Shown: positions 16,567-26,069, numbered from the stretch's first letter. The stretch: DNA of 64,000 nt from Corallococcus caeni (GCF_036245865.1 NZ_BTTW01000001.1:1736001-1800000); one strand, 5' to 3'. Notes: generated by a model not told the origin, from the sequence alone. Program-made: numbers and translations.

Positions 16567-19500
16567 TCAGGCGCTCTGCTTCACGTCCTCGTGCTGGCGC
16601 GACAGCGGGCCGCGCAGCGACTGGGCCAAGAGCTGGAGGTGCGTGGCCCGGGCGGTGGCGAAGGCCCGCTCGGCGATCTCCAGCTCCCGCATCACCTCTT
16701 GCGGCGTGCCGTAGCGCTCCGCGTGCTGCAGGTAGACGAGCCCCATCTGGAGCACGTTGCCGGTGGACTCCGCCAGCAGGCGCGCGCGGCGCAGGTGCGC
16801 GTCTCCCTCCTCCTGGGACACCAGCGGCGCCAGGGCGCGGCGGGCCAGGATTTCGTCCCAGGGGTTGGCGAACCGGGGGTCCAGGGCGCGCTCGAGCGCG
16901 CCTTGCGCGGCGGCGAGCGCGGCGGGCAGCCGGCCCTGGTCGCGCTCGAAGCGCGACTGGTACACGCGCACCAGCGTCTCCATGCGCAGGCCGCCCTTCT
17001 GCGCGGCCTCCAGCGCGCGGGGCAGGGACTCGCGCGCGGCGCCCGCGTCCTCGAAGAGCACGTCGCGGCACGCCTGGTACACGAGCACGTGCGCGCGCAG
17101 CCAGCGGTCCTCGGGCAGCACGTGGGAGAGCGCCTCGCCGCGCGACACCACCGCGGCGACGAGCTCGTGCTCGCCGCGCTCCAGGTAGTACGGCGGCGTG
17201 AAGAGGGCCAGGTTGCGCTCCATCAGCCGGGGGCTGCCCAGCCGGCGGATGAGCTCCGTCTTCTGCGCGAGCGCGGACGCGAACGCGGCGCCGTCGCCGG
17301 TGAAGGCCGCGCGCGCCACCTGCGCGAAGAGGTGGTAGGCGCGCACGTCGGTGAAGCCCTGCGCTTGCGCCAGGTGCAGCCCGTCCTTCAGCAGCTCCTC
17401 GTCCAGCGGCTCGCCGCGCAGGGCCAGGTTCACGTTGAGCAGGTAGCCGCCCATGCCCAGCGCCCACGCCAGCCGCCGGGGCGGGCGCCCCACCGCGTCG
17501 CGGAACTCGCGCAGCCGCTGCACCTGCTTGCGCTGCTCGGCCACCCCACCCGACCACTGGCCGGTGTACGCGCTCAACGTGGAGCGGGCCACGGACAGCC
17601 CCGCCCGGTACGGCGAGTCCTCCGGGTGCTCCGCGGCCACGCGCGCGATGAGCGCCTCCAGCGCGTCCGTGCGCCCCAGGATGGCCAGCGCCATGCCCTG
17701 GAGGATTTCCAGCTCCGAGCGCTTCCAGAAGACGTCCACCGGCGTCATCCGCGCGTCCGCCGCCACCTCGCGGAAGAGCGGAATCAAGAGCTCCTCGCGC
17801 TCCGCGGGCGTGGCCGCGCGCGCGGACTCCAGCCGGCGGAGCGCCTCGCGCCGTCCGGACGCCACGTCCACCGTGGCCTCCCAGTGCGCGAAGAGCCGGT
17901 CCGCGTACGCCACCGACGTCGGCGGGTCGCTGGAGTAGCCCACCTCCACCAGCGACACCCACGTGCGCAAGAGCTGCTCCGAGCGCCCCGGGTAGTCCGG
18001 CGCGGCCTCCAGCAGCGCCGCCGCTTCCTTCAGGAGCAGCGTGGCCTCCAGCAGCGCCTCCGCCTCGATGGCCGCGTGCCCCGCCTCCAGGAGCGGCTGG
18101 ATGGCCTCCGCGGGCGCGTCCGAGCGCGCGAAGTGCCAGCCCACCGCGCGCACCACGCCCGCGTGCCCCGACGGGAGCGCCTGGAGCGCCCGCGCCACCC
18201 GGCCGTGGTGCGCCTGGCGCTCCGCCTCCGGCGAGCTGTCGTAGACGGCCTGGTGCACGGTGTCGTGCGTGAAGACGTAGCGCCCCTCCACGTCCTGGAG
18301 GAACTGCCGCTCCACGATGCCGTCCAGCGCGGAGAACAGCTCCGCCTCCGGCAGGCCCGACAGCGCGCGCACCAGCGGCAGGTCCAGCATGCGGCCCGCG
18401 GGCGCCAGCTTGCGCAGGAGCGACACCTGCTCCGGCGGCGCGTTGGCCAGACGCACCAGCACCGCCTCCTGGATGCTGTCCGGGAGCCTGCGCGTGCCCA
18501 GCCCCTCCTCCGCCTCCCACCGCCCGCCCACGCGCTTGAGCGCGCCCGCCTCCACCAGCATGCGCAGGCATTCCGTGGCGAAGAAGGCGTTGCCGCCGGT
18601 GGTCGCGTGCAGCCGCTGCACGAAGCCCTCCGGCACGTCCAGGCCCGGCAGCACCAGCTCCACCAGCTTGGCCACGTGCTCGGCGGACAGCGGCTCCAGG
18701 TCCACGCGGGACGTGAGCTTCTCATCCACCGTCTGGAACGCGAGGCTCAGGCGCGACAGCTCCTGGGAGCGGAACGTGCCCACCACCATGCCGCGCGTGC
18801 CGTGCAGCGCGCGGATGAGGACGTTGAGCGCCTCCAGCGACGCGCTGTCCGCCCACTGCAGGTCCTCGAAGCACAGCACGAAGGACTGCCGTCCCCCCAG
18901 CGTGCGCGTCCACTCCGACAGCGCCGCGAAGAAGGCGGTCTTCTCATCGGAGCCGTCGCGCGGCAGCTGTTCGTGCAGGTCGCCGTCGAACACGTCCGAC
19001 GACAGCAGTCGCGCGAGCGGGGCCTTCACCCGGTCCATCAGCTCCGCGGGCGTGTGCGGCACCAGGCAGCGCAGGGCCTGCGCCACCGGCGCCAGCGGGG
19101 ACAGCCCCTCCGCACGGCACTGGCCCCGGCCGAAGGGCAGCTCCGCCAGCTTCGCCTGGAGCTCGAACTCCTGGAGCAGCCGCGTCTTGCCCACGCCCGC
19201 GGGCCCACCCACGAGCACCGCGCGCGACTGGCCCCAGTCGGCTTCCGCCAGGCCGTTCATCAGCCCTTCCAGCTCCGCCTCGCGCCCCACCACCTCCGGC
19301 ACGTGCAGGTAGCTGGCGCGCGCGGACAGCGACTCCTCCGGCACGGGCTCGCCGCTGGCCTGGCAGAGCGCCTCCAGCAATTCGCCCGCGTCCTGGAAGC
19401 GCTCGCGGGGGTCCTTCGCCATCAGGAGGAGGATGATCTCCTCCAGCTGCGGATCCACCTGGCAGATGGTGGACGGGCGCGGCGCCGGGCGCGTCAGGTG

Positions 19501-20217
19501 GTCCGCGAGCAGCACCGCGGGGCTCGCGCGCTTGAAGGGCAACTTGCGCGTGGCCAGGTACCAGGCCATCACGCCCAGCGAGTACAGGTCCGCGCGGCCG
19601 TCGATGCTCGCGCCCCGCTGCCACTCCGGCGCCAGGTACTCCAGCGTGCCCTTGAGCTTGCCGGGGCTGGGCGTGCCCAGCTGGTGCATCACGCCGAAGT
19701 CCATCAGCTTCACCGCGCCGGACTCGGTGATGCGCACGTTGCTGGCCTTGATGTCGCAGTGCACGTACAGGCGCGAGTGGATGAACGCCAGCACCTGCGC
19801 CATCTGGATCAACACGCGATACAGCGTGCGCGTGTCCAGCGGCGCCTCCCGCACCAGCGAGCTCAGGTCGTTGCCGCCCACGACCTCCATGGTGATGAAG
19901 CGGTTGCCGGCCTCCGTCATGCCCCAGTCGAAGACCTTGAGCGTGGACGGGTGCTGCAGCTTCTTCATCGCGAAGAACTCGTGCCGGAACAGCAGCACCA
20001 GCTCCTCCACCTTCGCGGCGGACAGCTCCGCGGGGACGTGCATCTCCTTGAGCGCCACGCGGCGGCGCTCCTGCAGGTCGTCCGCCAGCCAGATGCGGCC
20101 CATGCCGCCCTCGCCCAGCAGCGACTCCACGCGGTAGCGCCCGGTGACGATGACGCCTGGAACCAGCGAGCGCCGCTCCCCCACCCCCGAGCCCGGCAAC
20201 GTGATGGGCGTACGCAT
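16567..20217 (-). CDS. Ser/Thr protein kinase fused to AAA ATPase and TPR-like C-terminus
   Basis: 1,216 residues from ATG 20217, which has GGGGGGAG 5-6 bases upstream; an in-frame GTG at 20286 would add a plausible N-terminus (SDDEKTTVLDE...). Kinase domain: LLGEGGMG, ALKEMHV (Lys), YVHCDIKASN (catalytic Asp155), LMDFG and LAPEW. The catalytic loop reads HCD rather than HRD. Then a STAND-like ATPase: Walker A GGPAGVGKT, Walker B SFVLCFEDLQWAD. The C-terminal ~600 residues are helical, with TPR-like Ala/Leu pairs. The layout is the PknK/MalT-like kinase common in myxobacteria, a cytoplasmic signal integrator. It may head an operon with the three following minus-strand genes. Confidence 0.92.
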   Translation of the reverse strand: MRTPITLPGSGVGERRSLVPGVIVTGRYRVESLLGEGGMGRIWLADDLQERRRVALKEMHVPAELSAAKVEELVLLFRHEFFAMKKLQHPSTLKVFDWGMTEAGNRFITMEVVGGNDLSSLVREAPLDTRTLYRVLIQMAQVLAFIHSRLYVHCDIKASNVRITESGAVKLMDFGVMHQLGTPSPGKLKGTLEYLAPEWQRGASIDGRADLYSLGVMAWYLATRKLPFKRASPAVLLADHLTRPAPRPSTICQVDPQLEEIILLLMAKDPRERFQDAGELLEALCQASGEPVPEESLSARASYLHVPEVVGREAELEGLMNGLAEADWGQSRAVLVGGPAGVGKTRLLQEFELQAKLAELPFGRGQCRAEGLSPLAPVAQALRCLVPHTPAELMDRVKAPLARLLSSDVFDGDLHEQLPRDGSDEKTAFFAALSEWTRTLGGRQSFVLCFEDLQWADSASLEALNVLIRALHGTRGMVVGTFRSQELSRLSLAFQTVDEKLTSRVDLEPLSAEHVAKLVELVLPGLDVPEGFVQRLHATTGGNAFFATECLRMLVEAGALKRVGGRWEAEEGLGTRRLPDSIQEAVLVRLANAPPEQVSLLRKLAPAGRMLDLPLVRALSGLPEAELFSALDGIVERQFLQDVEGRYVFTHDTVHQAVYDSSPEAERQAHHGRVARALQALPSGHAGVVRAVGWHFARSDAPAEAIQPLLEAGHAAIEAEALLEATLLLKEAAALLEAAPDYPGRSEQLLRTWVSLVEVGYSSDPPTSVAYADRLFAHWEATVDVASGRREALRRLESARAATPAEREELLIPLFREVAADARMTPVDVFWKRSELEILQGMALAILGRTDALEALIARVAAEHPEDSPYRAGLSVARSTLSAYTGQWSGGVAEQRKQVQRLREFRDAVGRPPRRLAWALGMGGYLLNVNLALRGEPLDEELLKDGLHLAQAQGFTDVRAYHLFAQVARAAFTGDGAAFASALAQKTELIRRLGSPRLMERNLALFTPPYYLERGEHELVAAVVSRGEALSHVLPEDRWLRAHVLVYQACRDVLFEDAGAARESLPRALEAAQKGGLRMETLVRVYQSRFERDQGRLPAALAAAQGALERALDPRFANPWDEILARRALAPLVSQEEGDAHLRRARLLAESTGNVLQMGLVYLQHAERYGTPQEVMRELEIAERAFATARATHLQLLAQSLRGPLSRQHEDVKQSA

Positions 20218-20286
20218 CCGCTCCCCCCACGTGCTCGGAGGGCGGGTGCGCTCATCCAGTACCGTTGTCTTCTCGTCGTCGCTCAC

Positions 20287-20540
20287 GCGCCAAGGGGCTG
20301 GCCCGTTCAGGCCAGGATCCAGAATCCAGACGTCGGAGGAATACCACGTTTCAGTGACACCGCCTCCGGGACATCCGAGCAGGTGCCCCCTCCGTCCCCA
20401 CCCCTGTTTCACCATCCCGCTGCAACCCTGTACCGCCGGGCAGCCCGGACGCCTGCTGGGGAGCCACTTCCACACCGGTGCCCGGGCTCCACCCGGACGC
20501 ATGCACACCCTTCCTCCAGGCCGTGGGCCCGTCGCTCGCG
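20287..20540. other. Divergent intergenic region, kinase / S1 protease
   Basis: About 250 bases without a gene if the kinase starts at 20217 or 20286. It contains a short tandem of ATCCAG-type units near 20313-20331 but no convincing promoter, hairpin or operator that I could defend. Confidence 0.5.
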
Positions 20541-20555
20541 GGAGGAGGAGGCGGC

Positions 20556-21221
20556 ATGCGCGCATGGAAGTGGGGCGGCGCCACGGTGGCGCTCGCGTCC
20601 GTGACGGCCTGGATGGCCTGCGGCCAGTCCGGGACCGGAGCCGCCGAGGGCATCGAGAAGGCTGAAGCAGCAACGGTGACGCTGGGCGACGGCCACTGCG
20701 CGGGCGTGGTGGTGGGCCAGGGCCGCCATGTCCTCACCGCGGCCCACTGCGTCGCACCGGACGCGGGCCGCGAGCGGACGAACTTCGAGGACGGCCGCCA
20801 GCTGTGGGGCCGCTACGTGTTCGTGGATCGCGGCCGGGACATGGCGGTGCTGGAGCTGGAGGCGAGGGCGCCGGTGGCCCCGCTGGAGGTGGCCGAAGGG
20901 TTGCCCATCCCCGGCGCGATGCTCGTCTTCACCGGACGCCATGACCGGCCCGGCGAGCCACAGCGGGTGATGGTGGAGCGCTGGGGCCGCTGTCCGTCGC
21001 TGCCAGACGTGCCCACCGCCCTCTTCACCACGATGCACGGCGTCCCCGGAGACTCCGGCGCGCCGCTGGTGGACGAGCAGCAGCGCGTGGTGGGCCTGGT
21101 GCATGGCGGCGCGCGGTGCAGCATCGCCGCGCCCACCGGAGACGTGGCGCCGGAGCTCCAACGCCTGTCGCGAGAGGACGCGCAGCCCCTGGCCCGGCGG
21201 GCGACCTCGGCGCCGCGCTGA
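20556..21221 (+). CDS. Trypsin-like serine protease, probable lipoprotein
   Basis: 221 residues. The N-terminus (MRAWKWGGATVALASVTAWMACGQSG) resembles a lipoprotein signal with Cys22, although WMAC is an atypical lipobox. The mature part is an S1 chymotrypsin-fold protease: His in VLTAAHCVA, Asp in RDMAVLEL and Ser in GVPGDSGAPLV make a complete catalytic triad. It is shorter than classical trypsins, typical of bacterial exported S1 proteases. Start ATG 20556 has an outstanding ribosome site, GGAGGAGGAGG at 20541-20551; the open frame upstream to 20478 is spurious. Divergent from the kinase gene across ~270-340 bases. Confidence 0.88.
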   Translation: MRAWKWGGATVALASVTAWMACGQSGTGAAEGIEKAEAATVTLGDGHCAGVVVGQGRHVLTAAHCVAPDAGRERTNFEDGRQLWGRYVFVDRGRDMAVLELEARAPVAPLEVAEGLPIPGAMLVFTGRHDRPGEPQRVMVERWGRCPSLPDVPTALFTTMHGVPGDSGAPLVDEQQRVVGLVHGGARCSIAAPTGDVAPELQRLSREDAQPLARRATSAPR

Positions 21222-21341
21222 CGCGGCGGAACGGAGGACTCCGCCCTTCCCGCACCTGGACGGCCGGGCAGGCGGCCCGCGCACGGGCCGTCATTGCCCG
21301 CCCGCCCCCGCGCGTCCCACCTTCCCGTCGGAGGTGACACC

Positions 21342-21626
21342 ATGGCTTCGGACAAGGACTCCAAGAACTTCCAGCCGCGCAACCGGGGACAGCTGGAGGA
21401 CGCGCTGGACCGCGGCGCCGCCGAGCTGGCCCGGGAGCGCGCCCACGCGGCCGCCCGGGAGGACGCCAACCCCAGCCCGCTGGAGGAGACGCGCTGGGAG
21501 GCGGAGGTGGAGCGCGGCGACGAATGGCAGGACGAAGAGGTGCCCGAGCGCGAGGCGCGGGGCGACGAGGAGCCGGACTCCGAGGTTTCCCGGCGGGGCC
21601 TCGTGAATCCGCCGCCCGAGTCTTAG
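21342..21626 (+). CDS. Small, highly charged hypothetical protein
   Basis: 94 residues, very rich in Glu, Arg and Asp (RGQLEDALDRGAAELARERA, ETRWEAEVERGDEWQDEEV), with no hydrophobic core; probably helical or disordered. ATG at 21342 follows a strong ribosome site (GGAGGTG, spacing 5-6), which supports expression. It has no recognisable domain. Same strand as the S1 protease and the response regulator. Confidence 0.68.
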   Translation: MASDKDSKNFQPRNRGQLEDALDRGAAELARERAHAAAREDANPSPLEETRWEAEVERGDEWQDEEVPEREARGDEEPDSEVSRRGLVNPPPES

Positions 21627-21774
21627 GGCGTTGGGGGCAAACCCGTGAGGTGGAGGCTTTCGCGAATTCTCACGGGTGAAGGGGGACCTCTTGCCCGGTG
21701 CGCACGGCGGGGGGATGCTGTGCACGCCGTTCCCCCTTGCCGTCCGCCGTTGCCGCCCCAGGAGTCGATGCACC

Positions 21775-22173
21775 GTGAAGCCCAAGGTCCTCATCGTGGA
21801 GAACTCCTGGACCATGCGCGAGACGCTCCGGCTGCTCTTGTCGGGTGAGTTCGACTGCACGGTGGCGGCGGATGGGGAGACGGGGCTCGCGCACGCGCGG
21901 ACGCAGCCGCCGGACGTGCTCCTGTCGGACGTGAACATGGAGGGCATCGACGGCTACGAGCTGTGCCGCCGCGTGCGCGCCGAGCCGGCCCTGGCGAACC
22001 TGCCGGTGGTGTTCGTCAGCGGCTACGCGCCGCGCACGGACCTGGAGCCCGGGCAGCCCCAGCCGGACGCGTACCTGGTCAAGCCGGTGAAGCCGCCGTA
22101 CCTCATCGCCCAGCTGCATGCCGTGCTGCAGCGCGCGCGGGGCGACACCGCCAAGGCCGCGGGCGAGGGCTGA
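21775..22173 (+). CDS. Single-domain CheY-like response regulator
   Basis: 132 residues from GTG 21775, with AGGAG at 21760-21764; an in-frame upstream extension to 21676 lacks family similarity. Receiver domain: KPKVLIVENSWTMRETL, phosphoacceptor Asp52 in DVLLSDVNMEGIDGYEL, SGY for the conserved Ser/Thr and YLVKPVKPPYL with the conserved Lys. The usual DD acidic pair is replaced by Glu-Asn (VEN), so Mg2+ binding may be altered. No output domain is present, so it must signal through protein partners. No kinase gene is adjacent (orphan). Confidence 0.9.
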   Translation: MKPKVLIVENSWTMRETLRLLLSGEFDCTVAADGETGLAHARTQPPDVLLSDVNMEGIDGYELCRRVRAEPALANLPVVFVSGYAPRTDLEPGQPQPDAYLVKPVKPPYLIAQLHAVLQRARGDTAKAAGEG

Positions 22174-22176
22174 GCC

Positions 22177-22188
22177 GGACGGCCGTCC
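22177..22188 (+). terminator. Short GC palindrome after the response regulator
   Basis: GGACGGCCGTCC is a perfect 12-base palindrome four bases after the response regulator stop codon. It could form only a 4-bp stem with a GGCC loop, so terminator function is doubtful. Confidence 0.2.
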
Positions 22189-22234
22189 AGGCCCCGCGCC
22201 TGTGTCGCGGCGCGGACGCCACACGCTTCTGACA

Positions 22235-22263
22235 CTGACCTGGGACACGGGGAGGGCTATACC
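22235..22263 (+). promoter_or_regulatory. Candidate promoter of the P5C dehydrogenase gene
   Basis: CTGACC at 22235-22240 and TATACC at 22258-22263 are separated by 17 bases, each matching four of six housekeeping consensus positions, and lie 39 bases upstream of the GTG start at 22302. Confidence 0.4.
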
Positions 22264-22301
22264 TTGCCCACCTTTCTTTCCCCACGTCCCGAGGTGCTCG
22301 C

Positions 22302-23957
22302 GTGCTCAACGCCATCCCCCGCGTCCCGGCTCCCAAGAACGAGCCCGTCCTCTCCTACGCCCCCGGCACCCCCGAGCGCGCGGAGCTCCAGTCCACCCTC
22401 AAGCGCATGAGCGGGGAGCGCATCGACATCCCCGTCGTCATCGGCGGCAAGCACGTGAAGTCCGCCAAGACGGACACCGTGCGCATGCCGCACCGGCACC
22501 AGCACGTGCTGGCCACCCTGCACGAGGCCGACGCGGGCCACGTGGAGCAGGCCATCCAGAACGCCATGAGCGTGAAGGAGGACTGGGCGCGGATGCCCTT
22601 CCACGCGCGTGCGGCCATCTTCCTGCGCGCCGCGGAGCTGCTCACCACGCGCTACCGCCCGCTGCTCAACGCGTCCTCCATGCTGGGCCAGTCCAAGACG
22701 GCGCACCAGGCGGAGATCGACGCGGCGTGCGAGCTCATCGACTTCCTGCGCTACAACGTCCACTTCGCGCAGCAGATCCTGGCCCTCCAGCCGGAGAACT
22801 CGCCGCAGACGTGGAACATGACGGACTACCGGCCGCTGGACGGGTTCGTCTTCGCCATCGCGCCGTTCAACTTCACCTCCATCGCGCTGAACCTCTGCGT
22901 GTCGCCCGCCATCATGGGCAACGTGGTGCTGTGGAAGCCGTCCTCCACGCAGGCGCTGAGCGCGTGGTACGGCCTGGAGCTCTTGCGCGAGGCGGGCCTG
23001 CCCGACGGCGTCATCAACATGCTGCCCGGCGACGGCCCCACGGTGGGCAACCCGGTGCTGGCCAGCCCCCACCTGGGCGGCATCCACTTCACCGGCTCCA
23101 CGCCCACGTTCAACAACCTGTGGAAGACGGTGGGGGAGAACATCGGCCGCTACAAGCAGTACCCGCGGCTGGTGGGTGAGACGGGCGGCAAGGACTTCAT
23201 CTTCGCGCACCCGTCCGCGGCGGACGACCTGGAGGCGCTCGCGGTCGCCATCGTGCGCGGCGGCTACGAGTACCAGGGCCAGAAGTGCAGCGCGGCCAGC
23301 CGCGTCTACGTGCCGGAGTCCCTGTGGGGCAAGCTGAAGCCCCGCCTCCAGGCGCTCATCGGCGAAATCAAGATGGGCGACGTGGCGGACTTCCGCAACT
23401 TCATGGGCGCGGTCATCGACGAGCGCTCGTTCAAGAAGGTGTCCTCGTACATCGAGCTGGCGAAGTCCGGCGGCGACGCGACCATCGTCGCGGGCGGCGG
23501 CACGGACAAGAGCGAGGGCTACTTCGTGCAGCCCACGCTGGTGCAGTGCACCAACCCGCGCCACCGCATCATGACGGAGGAGATCTTCGCGCCGCTCGTC
23601 GGCGTGTACGTCTACCCGGACGCGAAGTTCGAGGAGACGCTGAAGGAGTGCGACCAGTCCGCGAGCTACGCGCTCACTGGCGCCATCTTCGCGCGCGACC
23701 GCAAGGCCATCGAGCAGATGATGAGCGGCCTGCGCAACGCGGCGGGCAACTTCTACATCAACGACAAGCCCACGGGCGCGGTGGTGGGCCAGCAGCCCTT
23801 CGGCGGCAGCCGGGCCTCGGGCACCAACGACAAGTCCGGGTCGATGATCAACCTGTTCCGCTGGTCGAGCCCGCGCACCATCAAGGAGAACTTCGCGCCG
23901 CCCGTGAAGGTCCCCTACCCGTTCATGGACAGCGACCCGAAGGAAGGGGCCCTCTAG
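22302..23957 (+). CDS. 1-pyrroline-5-carboxylate (glutamate semialdehyde) dehydrogenase
   Basis: 551 residues. Aldehyde dehydrogenase superfamily, subgroup of NAD-dependent P5C dehydrogenases that convert glutamate-5-semialdehyde to glutamate in proline breakdown. Catalytic residues are Cys329 in GYEYQGQKCSAASR and Glu293 in LVGETGGKDF; the N-terminus with VIGGKHVKSAKTDTVRMPH and the C-terminal NFYINDKPTGAVVGQQPFGG are typical of this subgroup. GTG start at 22302 with GAGGTG upstream. A standalone enzyme, not fused to proline dehydrogenase; no putA-like PRODH is adjacent. Followed after 4 bases by the epimerase gene. Confidence 0.93.
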   Translation: MLNAIPRVPAPKNEPVLSYAPGTPERAELQSTLKRMSGERIDIPVVIGGKHVKSAKTDTVRMPHRHQHVLATLHEADAGHVEQAIQNAMSVKEDWARMPFHARAAIFLRAAELLTTRYRPLLNASSMLGQSKTAHQAEIDAACELIDFLRYNVHFAQQILALQPENSPQTWNMTDYRPLDGFVFAIAPFNFTSIALNLCVSPAIMGNVVLWKPSSTQALSAWYGLELLREAGLPDGVINMLPGDGPTVGNPVLASPHLGGIHFTGSTPTFNNLWKTVGENIGRYKQYPRLVGETGGKDFIFAHPSAADDLEALAVAIVRGGYEYQGQKCSAASRVYVPESLWGKLKPRLQALIGEIKMGDVADFRNFMGAVIDERSFKKVSSYIELAKSGGDATIVAGGGTDKSEGYFVQPTLVQCTNPRHRIMTEEIFAPLVGVYVYPDAKFEETLKECDQSASYALTGAIFARDRKAIEQMMSGLRNAAGNFYINDKPTGAVVGQQPFGGSRASGTNDKSGSMINLFRWSSPRTIKENFAPPVKVPYPFMDSDPKEGAL

Positions 23958-23961
23958 TTCC

Positions 23962-24810
23962 ATGAGCGGACCGTTCCCGGGCATCGCGGGGCTGGAGACC
24001 TACGCGCTGGAGGACGGCGGCTGCCGCGTGGAGGTCATTCCCACGCGCGGCGCGCTCGTCACGCGCATGGTGGTGGACGGCGAGGACGTGCTCTACCTGG
24101 ACGAGGGCACCGTCGCCGACCTCACGAAGAGCGTGCGCGGGGGCATCCCCGTGCTCTTTCCCAACGCCGGTCCCCTGCCCGGGGACACGTATCCGGCGGA
24201 CCGCAAGGCGTACTCGCTGCCGCAGCACGGCTTCGCGCGGAAGCTGCCGTGGACGGTGCGCCAGGCGGAAGGCTCGCTGCTGGTGCTGGGGCTCACGTCG
24301 TCGGAGGAGACGCTGCGCCAGTACCCGTGGGCCTTCGACGCGCAGCTGGCGTTCTCGCTCACGGGCCGCCGGCTGACGCTGGACTTCGACTTGGAGAACC
24401 GGGACACGCGGCCCCTGCCGCTGCACCTGGGCTACCACCCGTACTTCCGCGTGCCGCAGGGGCAGAAGGCCCAGGCGCGCGTGGAGACGGACGCCACGCA
24501 CGCGTGGGACAACCGCGCGAAGCACGAGGTGCCCTTCACCGGCCTGGACCTCACGGCGCAGGAGGTGGACATGCACCTGCGTGACCACTCGGCGCCGGGC
24601 ACGGTGCTGGAGCGGGGCCCCGGCCTGTCTCCCGTGAAGCTGTCGTGGAGCCAGGAGTTCCGCATGCTCGTGGTGTGGACGCTCCAGGGGAAGGACTTCG
24701 TCTGCGTGGAGCCGTGGACGGCCGCCGCCGGGGCGCTGGCCACCGGCGAGGGGCTGTTGCACGTGGCCCCGGGCGAGCGCGTGTCGCTCGCGTTCGACAT
24801 CGAGGCGTGA
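23962..24810 (+). CDS. Aldose 1-epimerase family protein
   Basis: 282 residues. Galactose mutarotase-like beta-sandwich fold: VEVIPTRGALVTRMVVDG, the catalytic-site histidines in LPQHGFARKLPW and LGYHPYFRVP, and a late WTAAAG... GERVSLAFDIEA end. It interconverts anomers of a sugar or sugar phosphate; the D-hexose-6-phosphate epimerase branch is possible. ATG at 23962 lies 4 bases after the P5C dehydrogenase stop, so they are probably co-transcribed, although the link is not metabolic. No signal peptide: cytoplasmic. Confidence 0.88.
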   Translation: MSGPFPGIAGLETYALEDGGCRVEVIPTRGALVTRMVVDGEDVLYLDEGTVADLTKSVRGGIPVLFPNAGPLPGDTYPADRKAYSLPQHGFARKLPWTVRQAEGSLLVLGLTSSEETLRQYPWAFDAQLAFSLTGRRLTLDFDLENRDTRPLPLHLGYHPYFRVPQGQKAQARVETDATHAWDNRAKHEVPFTGLDLTAQEVDMHLRDHSAPGTVLERGPGLSPVKLSWSQEFRMLVVWTLQGKDFVCVEPWTAAAGALATGEGLLHVAPGERVSLAFDIEA

Positions 24811-24837
24811 AGCACGGCCCTTCGTCCCGCGCGCGCT

Positions 24838-26025
24838 TCAGGCGTGCGGGATGAGGGGCAGGCTCAGCGGGCCGCGCACGGTGAGGGAGGTGTTCCACTT
24901 CACCGGGCCCGTGGGCGTGAAGCGCGTGAAGCGGGACAGGAGCACCTCCAGCCCCACGCGCGCCTCCAGCCGGGCCAGCGGCGCGCCCAGGCAGAAGTGG
25001 ATGCCGTGGCCGAAGGGCATGTTGTTCACGCCCTCGCGGTCCATGTCGAAGGTGTCCGGGTCCTTGAAGCGCTCGCCGTCGCGGCACGCGGAGCCGATCA
25101 TCAGCGCCACGCGCGCGCCCTCCGGAATCACCACGCCCGCCACCTCCGTGGCCTGGGTGGTGACGCGCACCAGGCCGTGCACGGAGGGCTCGTAGCGCAG
25201 CACCTCCTCCACGAAGCGCCCCACCTGCGACGGGTTCTCGCGCAGGCGGGCCACCAGGTGCGGCTGCTCCATCAACAGGCGCACGCTGTGGCTGACGAGC
25301 TGCACGGTGGTCTCCAGGCCCGCCACCACCAGGAGGAACAGGAAGCTCATCAGCTCCGCGTCGGAGAGCGCCTCGCCGTCCACGCGCGTCTTCACCAGGT
25401 CCGACACCATGTCGTCCTGCGGGTGGCGGCGGCGCTCGGCGACGACGTCGGACAGGTAGTCCTCCATCTCGCGCACGGTGGCCTTGATGGATTCGTGCCG
25501 GTGGGTGTCCTTCTCGGTCGTGCCGGACACGCTGGACAGGTCCACCGACCAGCGCTTGTAGCGGGCCGTCATGGTGGGGTCCAAGGCGAACAGCTCGCCA
25601 ATCACGCTGGCGGGCAGCGGCATGGCGAAGGCGTCCACGAAGTCCACCTCGCGCTCCGGGGACAGCCGCTCCGCCAGGGCTTGCGCGAAGCTCCGGATGC
25701 GCGGCTCCAGCCGGTTCACCGCCGCGGGCGTCCACGCGCGGCTCACCAGCGTGCGCAGCCGCATGTGGCGCGGCGGGTCCATGACGATCATCGACTCGGA
25801 GAACGGGTTGTGGCCCAGCCACGGTGGCGCGGTGGTGGTGCGCACCCCCGCGGAGGAGAAGACCTGCGGGTTCTTGAAGGCCGCGGCCACGTCCTCGAAG
25901 CGCGTGAGGGCCCAGAGTCCGCCGGGCTCCACCTGACACACCGGCGCGGTGCGGCGCAGCTCCGCGTAGACGGGGTAGGGGTTCGCCCGGACCTCCGGGG
26001 CCATCAGGTTCACGCGTCCAGTCAT
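24838..26025 (-). CDS. Cytochrome P450
   Basis: 395 residues, typical length for a soluble bacterial class I P450. I-helix oxygen-binding motif is VVAGLETTVQL (AGxET), ExxR is in FVEEVLRYEPS, and the haem-binding loop FGHGIHFCLGAPLARLEAR has the Cys345 thiolate. It hydroxylates a small molecule of unknown identity with the help of a ferredoxin/reductase pair that is not encoded nearby. ATG at 26025 follows GGAAATTCTTTC. Convergent with the epimerase gene (27-base gap), divergent from the hydrolase lipoprotein gene. In myxobacteria such isolated P450s often modify secondary metabolites or steroids. Confidence 0.94.
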   Translation of the reverse strand: MTGRVNLMAPEVRANPYPVYAELRRTAPVCQVEPGGLWALTRFEDVAAAFKNPQVFSSAGVRTTTAPPWLGHNPFSESMIVMDPPRHMRLRTLVSRAWTPAAVNRLEPRIRSFAQALAERLSPEREVDFVDAFAMPLPASVIGELFALDPTMTARYKRWSVDLSSVSGTTEKDTHRHESIKATVREMEDYLSDVVAERRRHPQDDMVSDLVKTRVDGEALSDAELMSFLFLLVVAGLETTVQLVSHSVRLLMEQPHLVARLRENPSQVGRFVEEVLRYEPSVHGLVRVTTQATEVAGVVIPEGARVALMIGSACRDGERFKDPDTFDMDREGVNNMPFGHGIHFCLGAPLARLEARVGLEVLLSRFTRFTPTGPVKWNTSLTVRGPLSLPLIPHA

Positions 26026-26040
26026 GAAAGAATTTCCTTT

Positions 26041-26069
26041 CCGGGCTGGAAATCTATACCCGCTATACT
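26041..26069. promoter_or_regulatory. Divergent promoter region between P450 and hydrolase
   Basis: The 86 bases 26026-26111 are clearly AT-richer than their surroundings. TATACT at 26064-26069 is a plausible -10 for the plus-strand gene, and the reverse strand reads TATAGA near 26055 as a possible -10 for P450. No convincing -35 partners. Confidence 0.3.

Noticed and set aside
16537-20604. 1,355-residue plus-strand reading frame
   Set aside because: Antisense to the kinase-ATPase, whose motifs are unambiguous.
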